This document shows, piece after piece, positions 52,301 to 60,889 of a stretch of DNA of 64,000 nt (position 1 is its first letter; each line of letters starts with the position of its first letter). The stretch comes from Hymenolepis diminuta (taxonomy: Eukaryota; Platyhelminthes; Cestoda; Cyclophyllidea; Hymenolepididae). The translations under genes were made by a program, and so were the position numbers. The notes below the pieces were generated by a model that saw nothing but the letters and a program-made list of their open reading frames with translations, was not told the DNA's origin and ran no database searches. The DNA lies in the NCBI GenBank assembly GCA_900708905.1, contig CAADRB010000064.1, positions 71,344 to 135,343 on the forward strand, in the 5' to 3' direction.

Positions 52301-55300
52301 CATTCTAACGCTGAAAATACCCTTTAATTATCAAATTATTCTGTGTCAATGTTAAATTAAATGAGTCCTCCCACCCATGCTACCCATAGTTAAGTCATTA
52401 ACCTAAATGAGTCAATGTCCTTGATTCTTTTCTGAAAATGATATTAATGTCATGGGGCTCTTGACTTTCTTGTCGATAGCATGTTTGCTCATCGACTTAA
52501 TGGCTCTTGACTTGCATTTGTCTTAATTCTTGAGTACTCAGACCTCATGAAGAATCGCAAAATTCTTAAATGGTAGTAGGGTGAAATTATAAAATGGGAG
52601 AGAAGCTCAAAAGCGGTTTAGGAATTAACATCGACAGTTGACGCTGAAACACTGGTTTTAAGTGATTGCTGAAAATTCTGACCTACTTTAATGAACCGTT
52701 TCTTCATTTTCAGTATCAATGTCTATGTATTGGAATGATTTGCAACACAAAAGATTGTACGAATCCAGTTTACAACGGCACGGAGATCCGGTGTAGACTT
52801 AAATGTGCATTAGCTTTTTATTTATTCTGTAAGCAAGACCCATTTAGGTACATATTTTAAAGTTTTTATTTACAGTGGGCCTATAATTAACCACTTTCTG
52901 TATAGTTGTTTTATTTTTCAAAACAGGATGTATTCAGTTTTATTTTTCTCTCTTATCAGCTCTTATTTACCAAAAATTCCTTCCGACAACTTCTAATCAC
53001 TATTCATATATTACCTGTAATTTTTAAATGAACTTTCTCTTTGATCAGAGTGATATTTTTTAAGATCGCATTTGCTTATTTTCTTCCATTTTGCTTCTCT
53101 TAGATTTGATAGTTGCTAATACATGGGTTTTTCAAGAATGCATAATTAACGTAGTGTAGACATGAGTCCTTTATCTTATGTAATTTATTTTCTTATATTC
53201 TATTTCCACTACTTTGTTCATTTATAAATTATATAAATTGGTAAAAACTATCAAAATCCTCATGCAGCTGCTTTTTATTTGAATGTTATCAGGAAAATCA
53301 CCACCTCAAATTTCATTTACCAATTTCACGCTACTTACGGAATCTCTTCGTAGGTATTTTTAACTTGTCATAATACGTTGCTCTAAGTCAGTGATCGCCT
53401 AACGATCCGACACCCTGAGCTGATTCAGGGTTATGAGAAAGGGGTGAGATGGGATGGTCAGAGATGATAAACCCTTCAACTGGCTCCTATACAAGGAATG
53501 AGATTACGGATATTCTCGAAATGGATAGGAATGGTTTGAAACTACTTACTAATAACCAAAGGAATGCTTAAATTTATATTGATTTTGATGGGTACAAGCA
53601 CTGCCTGCGTTTGTCAACCACTAATTAATAAGGATGAATCAGCTAGAGATTAATAGTACAAACTATTTATGCTCGACTGCGTTGTATCTTATCGCTTTTC
53701 CACCTAAACCGCGTCGAATTAACCATTTCATTGTATAAAATGCGGCAGGTTCAATGGATTAAAACTGAAATTTGTCCATTTTGTACTTTACTATACAACT
53801 TGTCATTTAGGATTGTGGCAAGTTTTTACACTTTGATATTACAAATTCTGCAATTTAATCATGCAGACAATGTTTTTCTTAAATGGAAACCGGTTTTGTA
53901 AAATAATTTGAGATGAAGGTAGAAATTGTGAAAATGCTACTTATTTAGGATGTAAATTAACTTGTGCATTTTCAGAGGTATACAGTCTTCTACGCCTTTA
54001 CAAATTAGAACAAGTTTATAGAATGTGTAATTAAAAAATGCCTGAGCATAATTTTTCATCCGGCAAAGCAGGTTCAAACTGAATCTTATAGTGACGATTT
54101 TAAACTATCTTGAATTCTTTTTTTCTCAATTAAGTATAATTTTTTGTCTCCTGTTTATTGAATTTTTATCTGTTCTACTTAAACATTTGTTCATTTACTA
54201 GTTTTGTGACCGATGTCTTTCCCTCCTCTGTATTCTGCCTATCTTGGGGTGTTGCGATTAGTAAAGCCTGAGAGGACGATATTTTGACAATATTTCGCTC
54301 CCCTACTTTAGTGGCTCTTAACTTGCAACCTTTTCCGCAACAATTCCAAGGTTAATCCTTAAGCCAAGTCTTCAAATTTTCCTCTGTTCTAATCCCAGTA
54401 AGTATAACACTGACGACCGTACCTTCTCATGATCAACGACGACTTTGTGAAATAAATCGTGAAACAAAGGAAAACATTAGGAAATCTCTCTGGATATGAG
54501 CCTATTTATCTTTATTTAATGTAGCATTAATGGTTTTCAAACTATTTTTAACGATGTGATGTTCCGAAATTCGAATTCTGTTCATAATAATCTGTTTGTT
54601 TGGCAACTCACGTGATCGTTTGTACCTACACGCTCCCCCCCCCTCGCCTCCTCCACAGCTGTAACTTAACACAATAGATTAAGATGTTTTTTGTGAGCGA
54701 TTCTTAATACGTTACAATCCAGTTATGTATATATACAATACCATGTTCCCTTTCTACCTCTGCCGTATTTTGTTTCCTGTTGAAGTTTTTAAGCGAGGTC
54801 CCTCAACTACTTGAGGGCTTACTGAGAACATATACAGTTAAGAAGCCGAATGTACTATTCGTATCATTATGTAGTATGTATGTAAGGAATAGTATTTGAA
54901 GAAATAATGGGCCAGGGATGGGACAACTCACTGTCCGCTGTTTAAAGCTTGCGCGGGTGCAGTAAGAGATGAGTCATTTCATTCCAGTGCAAATCTTGTA
55001 GTCTCTTCAATTACATTAGTTTGTTAACACCTTGGCAGGCTTGAATACTAATCATACCGCTAATTTCCATTCACACATTTACCAATTAGCAACAGCCTGT
55101 TCAAAGGACACTACTCGTCTTTTCACGTGTAAAATTACTCCCCACCTCGCCGCCCCTGATAAAAATCCAATGGACGTATTCTCTCTTTATCCTTAAAAAG
55201 AGCGGTTCTGGGTGGTTTTCAGCCACTTCAGGCTATCGGTTGGAAGGTTAATATTGTAAACGATGCATTTAGCAACATGATGTACTTCTTTAATATTCTG

Positions 55301-58300
55301 TTTAACGAGTTTATTAATACTTCATATTAACTGCCTGTCAATTTTGTTTGTATTTTGATGCATTTTAGATGGCAATATACGGTCATGGATTCTGTCGATC
55401 GGCAAAAGATGCGTTCAGTCTCATAGTACGAAATGTGGTCAGGTAGGTCCATTTTCCTCTAAATCTAGATATTAAACGTGGAAAAGGGCTAAGAAAAAGT
55501 AGGTAACGAAGTCAGGGCATTACGAGTTTTCCTTTATTTTAACTGTGGAAACATTGAGTTGTCCGTAGACTAGTCCTACTGTCTTCATCGTTTGAGGGGC
55601 ATATTCGTGGGTGAGATTTTGTTAATGACATTCAAAACTTGTCCGGTTGGCTTAATTCCGCCGTTGTTCATGTCATTTCGATTTATTGGTACTTTTTTTA
55701 TAGCATAGAACAGATAGACATAGTATTTTTTCTCACTAAATGATCAACGTGGTTTAAACGAATTTTCACTAATCGTTTCGCCTTTCTATTATCACTATAC
55801 TATCCGTAAATCTTTTCTTGTATATCTATGCAAGAGAATTTTTATCGACACAGCGTGAGCTTGTTCAATATACCATTATTTTTGAAAATTTTTTCAAAAA
55901 CTACTTAAAATAATCTTTTTATAAATTGTAAGTCGCCTCTAGTGTTTGCCAGAAACTCAAGAAATTGCCTGTTTTTCATGAGATTTTAATTGAATTAATG
56001 GACTTTTAATGGATCAACGTCCCTAATACTTTAATTCTAGTTGGTGATTTAGCGCTGTATTTGTGTAGTTGCGGAAAATTTATCGCTATTTCGCTCCGTG
56101 AAATGTGTACTTAAGTACGATCTAATTGTCGCAATTGACGATAACTTCGAAATATATCGGCCTGAAAATGATCTACTTAATGCTGTTTCTCATTTTCTCG
56201 ATTACTATTCAGCCCTTCAAGAAAATGTTACAGATTTTCTACTTGGCCTTAAACCACTTTCCACGCCTTTAATTCCATTATTGTATTGGTAATCAGAAAT
56301 AAATTTTGGGAAGTGTTTTACCTGTCTTAACGCAAGTATGGCAAAGTTAATTTATTGGCCATTGACTTTACAGTACGAGATGAGTACGTGGGAATTTATG
56401 ATGGGAAGATGATGGGACGCCGACAAACGGAGCTCAAAGCCACAGTCTATGCTTTGTCTTGGGATGAAAAATTCACATTCAACTAATGGTATTCTTAGTA
56501 GCTTGTCAGTCATCAGTATATGATCTCACGCTGCTCCTGATTTCTTGGCTGTTCTTCTAGACAAAACCCTCACCATTCAGTCTCTGGGTGTTAGTAGGTT
56601 TTAGGAGGTTTTTACCTCAGTAAGTAGCACAGGGTGACTACATCATCGTCCTCTTCCCGTCTGATTCAGTCGTAGCCATTCTAGTGATTCTAGTAAGGAC
56701 CCAGATTACAGCAGCAGAAATGAGTCTTTTAACGTCCTACGAGAACCAGAGCTTATAATAGGAACCATCAGAAAGGTAGATATATCTAATTGACATTTAG
56801 TCGTCAAGTTGAATTGAACAGTCATTTAAACGAAGTCGCGAAGTCCAAGCATTTGGGTCTACATTTTTAATTATCTTGATGCTCGATAGTATCAGATGAT
56901 GAGAATAGATTTCAGTACTCAAATTAAAGAAACTCAAATGATCTTCAGACAAAGCCCACGACATCTGGATGCAAATGCCCCTGGTTGCAGTCGATATGAA
57001 TGCACCTTTTCCTTGTAAATTAGTCATAATTACTACATAATTTGCTACCCAGGACGAGGTTTTATCACTAAAAGTCATCGGAATCTGGGGTTTAAAACTC
57101 ATTATAAGATTTTATTTGTTAATCTAAATTACTCGGACTGATTTAAGCTAGTCAATTCAATGAAGATAGACTTTTCGTGCTCCTTGTTTTAATTTGCTAC
57201 CTCTTAGAGACACATTTTAATGAGAAAATTGGTTTAGCATGTTAAGGCATTTTGCCATTCATTGCCTAATCGAATCGATTGCCAAATTTTTATAAATAAA
57301 TTACCCACTTATTTACCGCGATTTCGGTATTTTTTCGAACCTTTGTTGTTTTTCATTCCCCTTCTAGAGTCACCGTGGTGGAAAAAATCACTGATTTCAT
57401 TCTCTTTGTGGGAAAATTGGCTGTTAGTACTGCTGTCTGTAAGACATAATTCCTCTGCAATTTTAAATTTCAGCTTAATGGCATTGGAGAAATGTGTGAT
57501 TGATTTTCTCTTCTCTGTCCTCTTTTGTAGCCTGCTTTGCTTACGCATATCTGAGTGGATTTATCTCTGACCATCTCTCCATCATTCCGGAACAAACAAT
57601 TAATCTAAATTACATGATTGTGCCTATCCTGGTGAGCTGAATAACGTTTTTGTTTTTTTATTAAATTCTTATGATTTCATTTCTCATTTCCGTGTTATAA
57701 ATATTGTTCCATCTCCCCTGTATCCTTTTCGGCTTGTGGTAATGATGTTACTTGGGCTGGAAAAGGCCTCCTTTGCAATAGATTTTTTTCTTAGAAGGTA
57801 AGACTAATATCATCAGATATCTAACTACAAAGAGTAAGAAGTAGGCAGTACTTCGCAAAGATAATAAGTTAAAGAGATTTGGCAAAGGATGATAGAGGCG
57901 GGTCTACAAATGTAAAATATTGGTGAGGTGCTGAAGACAAAAGCTGGTTGTGTGAGTTACAAGTTAAAAAGAGCTGTCTGGAGTACTTGGTTACAGAGGC
58001 TGTTTGAAGGAGTCTGACGGTGGTCTTGGGCGGAAACCAAGTCGTGGGTGTCAGTCTAAGGGGAAAATAGTAGATGGGTGTTTTAAGTGAATAGTTGGTA
58101 GAATCGTTGAAATAGTTAAAAGACGGTAGGGAATTCCGCTGAGCCTTTAGGAATAAGGGCATATTACTAATTCTCAAGCTCATTTACCAAAGTGTTTTCC
58201 AGCACTCATTTGGAATAGAAGGTTACGTTATGAAGCCTCGTTCGTGAGACTCGAATTCTGCCACTCTTTATGTTAGCCAGACAACCAGTTCAGTCGGCTG

Positions 58301-60625
58301 TTCCACTCACTGGGCGTGCGCCGGTGAGAGTCGAACCCGTGACCTCTGACATGGCAGACGTGTATGGTGACCAATTTAATCTTCCTAGGAGTTTTATAGA
58401 TGTGCCGACGTAGTTATGGAGGTATGATTTTTCCCGGTTTTGATTATCAGCAAGTTGTGTAAAGCATCAACTCAGACGCCATAGAAACGTTTGGCTGTTT
58501 CCAGCTCATGCAAATTTCATTTTGTACTTTTTTACTTTAGCATATCAAGTGTGCCTTTCATATTGTTAAGAAACTTTAGTTTCCAATCTCCACTGATCAT
58601 CTCATAGCTTTATGGGAAAATTTTCAGAGTGCTGGGAGAAATTTGGTAAATTTGATGCAGTTGCTTTTTTATTTAAAGTTTCTTCACTGTTCGTTGTACT
58701 TTCAAAAACGTTAGGCCCAATTTTCCCATTCCCTACTTTTTGAATTTCTCTTTTATAAAAATGTTTTTTTTTTACATTCCTCTGAAATATTTCCTCTTTC
58801 TTCATCTAGCCATTATCTGCAGCGCAATGGTGCTAATTATAACTAAGTAACAAAGAAATAACTCCCTCCTTTCGATATCAAAAAAAATTAGTTATTTTTT
58901 ATAAGGTTATTTTATAAGGAAGAAATATGAGAACACACGAAAACATGAGGCTTTATTCACAATTCTTAAATCCTTCTTGTGGTCCTCCATTCAAAGAGTT
59001 GGTATTCCGGACTACGTAATGTGTCGAAAATGTTCTCCAACTTTGAAAATCTGGAGATCTTTATGGGTAATTTCAATTTTTTCGTCCTAACAACATGGTT
59101 TAAAATCTCTTCATTGGAAACGTAGGGATTAACTTTTGACCCTTTTCATTTGCTAAAGATATTTTATTGTTATTTAACGTTAGAAACTAGTATATAATCC
59201 TCGATTTCTTCTAAAAGCTGATTTATGCTTTGTGAAATTCATTTTGGTTATTTATTTGTTTTTCCGAATATTTATGAGACAGATTCAAGGTTGATTTAAT
59301 TTTATAATTTTTAAAAGGCAGTGTGGCGCATATAAAATATTATAGCGATATTCAGTTAGGGCTTCCTGCAATATTTGCACATTCCTTGGGTTGGCTAAAT
59401 GTCCAATCTGGGATCACTTAGATACTAGGTTCAGGCATTTAAAGTTGAAGTTGGGAAGACATTGATTACATCTGTTAGTGAAATGTGGTACATTAATTAG
59501 TGCAAAGGGTGAGAGAAAGCCACTATTTTGCCAAAAATGATCAATAACCTCTCTTGTAACATGGAACCAGAATATGAGCATATATCGGTATGATATTCTG
59601 CATTATTCCATGTTCTGCGTCCATTTTAGCTTGTGTATTGGTAAGTGCTTCTCTACTGGCTGGCGAGGTTGGTACCTCAGCCTACTTTCAACTTTTCAGT
59701 AATAGCATGCTTGGCGGTCTATAATATTCTTTTTATAATCAAATTGTTGTTGTTAAAACTATTCTTGGAAGACTGCTATGGTTCAACTGATAATGTTATA
59801 AAAAATTAGTAAATATTTGATATTGAGGGAAATTTTGTTATAATTGTCGTGTAGCTTTTTAAGTTTTTGCTTTTTTACAGGTCATTGCTCTGGGCTCGTT
59901 CCTCATAGCCAAGTCGTTTTTCACTGTCTATGAGATGGGTGTCGACACCATCTTCATCTGTGTCTGTAAGTACAAATCTAGTTTTAACTCATGAACTTAT
60001 ATGTATAAGAATGTATGCCTTACAGGCTTCAGTACTTAATGAAAAAATCGATTAGTCAATTTAAAATCAACCCTTTATTGAGGTAAACTATATATCTGGG
60101 ATAAGGGAGCTTGCATACAGATATGCTGCAATACCAATCGTATATCAACGAGCTTTGAACGTATCAACTTTTAATGATGGTGGATGATGTGGTGTGAGGT
60201 ACCTTTACTTAATATTATCGATTTTACTATCAGATGCTTCACTTACCAAAATTGTAGAAATGGATAATTAAGTTTATCAAGAACGATAAGCCAAGACGTC
60301 ACTTCCTTTGGCTAAACAATATGAAGTAACGATTAGGCAAAAGAGATATCTTGTCGAAGATACGGATCGATATCCAAGACGTTTAGACTATTAAAATTAG
60401 AAATGAGCCAGTAAAAAGTTGATGAGGTGGATATAAATTCAAAGTGTGTATCTGTCCATCGTTAAAACCCACTATTTTTGTTATCAGCCAAATGTATGCG
60501 TTCTTGCTAATTTTCTAGGTGAAGACTTGGAGCGCAACGACGGAAGTGAAGAGAAGCCGTACTTCATGAGCAATTCAATGATGAAGACGCTGAAAAAGCC
60601 TGAAACTGACGAAGGAAACTACTGA
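36513..60625 (+). CDS. SLC44A2: Choline transporter-like protein (SLC44, CTL2/4/5 type), complete 20-exon gene
   Basis: This is a multi-pass membrane protein of the CTL family, which moves choline or related solutes across plasma or organelle membranes. Exons: 36513-36537, 36694-36739, 36807-36880, 36946-37021, 37090-37177, 37216-37338, 38770-38830, 43695-43791, 44502-44585, 46100-46212, 47254-47376, 48722-48821, 48901-49120, 49369-49421, 50690-51092, 55369-55442, 57368-57438, 57531-57631, 59881-59965, 60519-60625. All are GT-AG with consistent phases, 2124 nt, 707 residues; human CTL2 is about 706. Seen in order: MGQSQSSK, a myristoylation-type N-terminus; HCTDVLCC plus TM1; a Cys-rich outer loop with NYT sequon (36-210); several TM helices; the CTL core DQMTLAGTF, HTGSLALGSLL, FLNRNAYIM (about 450-562); CEDLERNDGSEEKPYFMS tail. 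The tail places it with CTL2/4/5 and not CTL1. I see no genes in the introns; repeats and hairpins are listed separately. Confidence 0.95.
38770..38830 (+). CDS. SLC44A2: CTL exon 7
   Basis: SIDQLISSKICAPEIAPTET, in phase between exon 6 (phase 0) and exon 8 (phase 1). It matches the Cys-Pro outer-loop region where family members vary strongly. It is supported by splice sites (TCATCTGTAG acceptor, CAA|GTAAGT donor) more than by similarity. Confidence 0.85.
43343..43694. other. 3' end of CTL intron 7, with an antisense open frame
   Basis: This part of the 4.9-kb intron 7 (38831-43694) carries a 92-codon minus-strand frame (43343-43621) with ordinary residue composition but no relative I recognise. 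The rest of intron 7 shows only AT-rich sequence and short chance frames. Confidence 0.3.
43695..43791 (+). CDS. SLC44A2: CTL exon 8
   Basis: LGRCIPKRLFSELETRNLRV and LANPETEKPPP. The GRCIP block corresponds to the family's RCFP motif in the outer loop. Acceptor TTTTCCTCGTAG, donor CAAG|GTATTT. Confidence 0.92.
44502..44585 (+). CDS. SLC44A2: CTL exon 9
   Basis: FQAIVFGARTIITQMLEDLV then RSWKVIIA. It corresponds to the amphipathic segment (IFEDxxxSWYWI in vertebrates) leading into TM2. Entry phase 2, exit phase 2. Confidence 0.94.
45776..45985 (+). repeat. Dispersed repeat family R2 copy in CTL intron 9
   Basis: TATTTACTAAATGGGCAG, CACATTCCAAAATACAGA, CACGACTCGTC, CTGGATTACGG, then CGGTCTTGCCAATTCAATTC and a CTTAC end match the 16.4-kb copy along its whole length and the 5.9-kb copy in the 3' half. 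It is the best-preserved member in the window. Confidence 0.65.
46100..46212 (+). CDS. SLC44A2: CTL exon 10 (TM2-TM3)
   Basis: Reads CFFLAAFASFLWTVLMRF then CTCAMVYFTLLVFVTLFAM, two hydrophobic helices with the conserved Arg-Phe between them, as in LLRFLAG of vertebrate CTL2. Donor ATGA|GTTAGT. Confidence 0.95.
46490..46560 (+). repeat. Possible tRNA-derived SINE head in CTL intron 10
   Basis: GTGGTAAGCTTGGTTATG followed by TCAGGTTCAATTCATTCTC has A-box and B-box-like order and spacing (the B box GGTTCAATTC is near canonical). Body similarity to other copies is not clear. Confidence 0.3.
47143..47196 (+). ncRNA. Intronic hairpin, possible microRNA precursor
   Basis: In CTL intron 10. TCAAAC (47145-47150), GCCTATT (47153-47159) and GATCG (47160-47164) pair with CGATC (47172-47176), AATAGGC (47180-47186) and GTTTGA (47189-47194). 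A 2x2 internal loop and a 3-base bulge interrupt the stem, and the loop has 7 bases. Arms are about 22 nt. I do not recognise a known mature sequence. It may equally be a palindromic element remnant. Confidence 0.3.
47254..47376 (+). CDS. SLC44A2: CTL exon 11
   Basis: TGLCFWRYVETKKLTTHPP then FYLTLDITIYFRYSTTWLVL. It carries the end of TM3, an exposed loop and the start of TM4, colinear with the FRVYLHLRQTWLAF segment of vertebrate CTL2. Confidence 0.94.
48722..48821 (+). CDS. SLC44A2: CTL exon 12 (TM4)
   Basis: IISALVLLLVLLIIIFLRKK then ISLASRVIGEAS: a long hydrophobic helix followed by the family's FLRKRI...IKEASKA motif. Followed by a 79-bp intron. Confidence 0.95.
48901..49120 (+). CDS. 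SLC44A2: CTL exon 13 (TM5 and outer loop)
   Basis: KAIGHMPFTLFWPIFPFAF, ILGAIALWLFVDL, then a loop with an NRT sequon and CDPM at the end. Entry phase 2, exit phase 0. Confidence 0.95.
49369..49421 (+). CDS. SLC44A2: CTL exon 14
   Basis: SNYTQGQFCFYVKHVVT, 53 bases, with another NYT sequon and a Cys, consistent with the second outer loop. It exits in phase 2 and joins exon 15 as AA|C TAT ACG CCA TGG, giving NYTPWLQVYN without a missing segment. Confidence 0.88.
49746..50205. other. Assembly gap (460 N)
   Basis: It lies wholly within CTL intron 14 (49422-50689). Exons 14 and 15 join in phase and the protein reaches the normal family length, so no coding exon appears to be lost in the gap. 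Confidence 0.95.
50690..51092 (+). CDS. SLC44A2: CTL exon 15 (core of the choline transporter domain)
   Basis: The largest exon, 134 codons. NYTPWLQVYNFVVCLWLINY, DQMTLAGTFAKFYFS, GTGASVILFHTGSLALGSLL, LWILRAILLKIERRLK, CLCCCFWCLDKFLRFLNRNA and YIM. These are the defining CTL signatures, including the poly-Cys turn. Its base composition is richer in GC than its surroundings. Confidence 0.98.
51093..55368. other. CTL intron 15 (4.3 kb)
   Basis: I see no exon or clear transposon. A low-complexity patch at about 51605-51655 repeats AGATTATAG several times. The remainder is AT-rich with only short chance frames. Confidence 0.6.
55369..55442 (+). CDS. SLC44A2: CTL exon 16
   Basis: MAIYGHGFCRSAKDAFSLIV then RNVVR, matching IAIYGTNFCTSARNAFFLLM and RNIIR of vertebrate CTL2. 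Acceptor GATGCATTTTAG, donor CAG|GTAGGT. Confidence 0.97.
57368..57438 (+). CDS. SLC44A2: CTL exon 17
   Basis: VTVVEKITDFILFVGKLAVS then TAV, the family's VxxLDKVTDFLLFLGKLLIV helix. A 92-bp intron follows. Chance frames on both strands overlap it. Confidence 0.96.
57531..57631 (+). CDS. SLC44A2: CTL exon 18
   Basis: CFAYAYLSGFI, a polar loop ISDHLSIIPEQTINLNY, then MIVPIL, the start of the last helices. It is colinear with NYYWVPIL in vertebrate CTL2. Confidence 0.94.
58205..58385 (-). repeat. tRNA-derived SINE copy (minus strand) in CTL intron 18
   Basis: On the minus strand GGTCACCATACACGTCTGCC, then AGAGGTCACGGGTTCGACTC, the best B box in the window, then a body containing AAGAGTGGCAGAATTCGAGT. 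The head matches the 21.2-kb copy (ACGTCTGCC, GTCAG) and the body also matches 14.9 kb. The head could fold in part like a tRNA anticodon arm, but I see no intact acceptor stem, so it is not called a tRNA gene. Confidence 0.7.
59881..59965 (+). CDS. SLC44A2: CTL exon 19 (last TM)
   Basis: VIALGSFLIAKSFFTVYEMG then VDTIFICV, the family's AHGFFSVYGMCVDTLFLCF helix. Acceptor GCTTTTTTACAG. Confidence 0.97.
60519..60625 (+). CDS. SLC44A2: CTL exon 20 (C-terminal tail and stop)
   Basis: CEDLERNDGSEEKPYFMSNS then MMKTLKKPETDEGNY and TGA at 60623-60625. The CEDLERNDGS...PYFMS block is diagnostic for CTL2/4/5-type members. Confidence 0.98.
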
Positions 60626-60861
60626 TTGTCTCCTTTCCTTTCTCACCGCATCGTGTTCTTATCGATTTTCACGCTCCTTTTACTGAATTTTATGAATCCT
60701 GTTGACGCTTGTTTAGAATTTTTTGTATTACGACCGTCACAAATTAATTACTGTATAATCGGGAGTAATTGCACCTTTATATGTTTATATTGTTAATGTT
60801 CAAATCTTGCTGATATACGATTGCTATTGCACCTTATCTATATGCATGTTCCTTTACCCCA

Positions 60862-60867
60862 AATAAA
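60862..60867 (+). terminator. Poly(A) signal of the CTL gene
   Basis: AATAAA lies 237 bases after the stop codon. Cleavage around 60880-60890 would give a 3' UTR of about 260 bases. Confidence 0.6.
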
Positions 60868-60889
60868 CGGTTCACTTCAAATGTGAGAA

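Noticed and set aside
57869..58183. 104-codon minus-strand frame in CTL intron 18
   Set aside because: No recognisable domain. It lies next to a SINE copy and is likely a chance frame.
58320..58385. Possible tRNA gene on the minus strand
   Set aside because: The B box and anticodon-arm-like segment are good, but there is no matching acceptor stem, and the same sequence recurs in other SINE copies.
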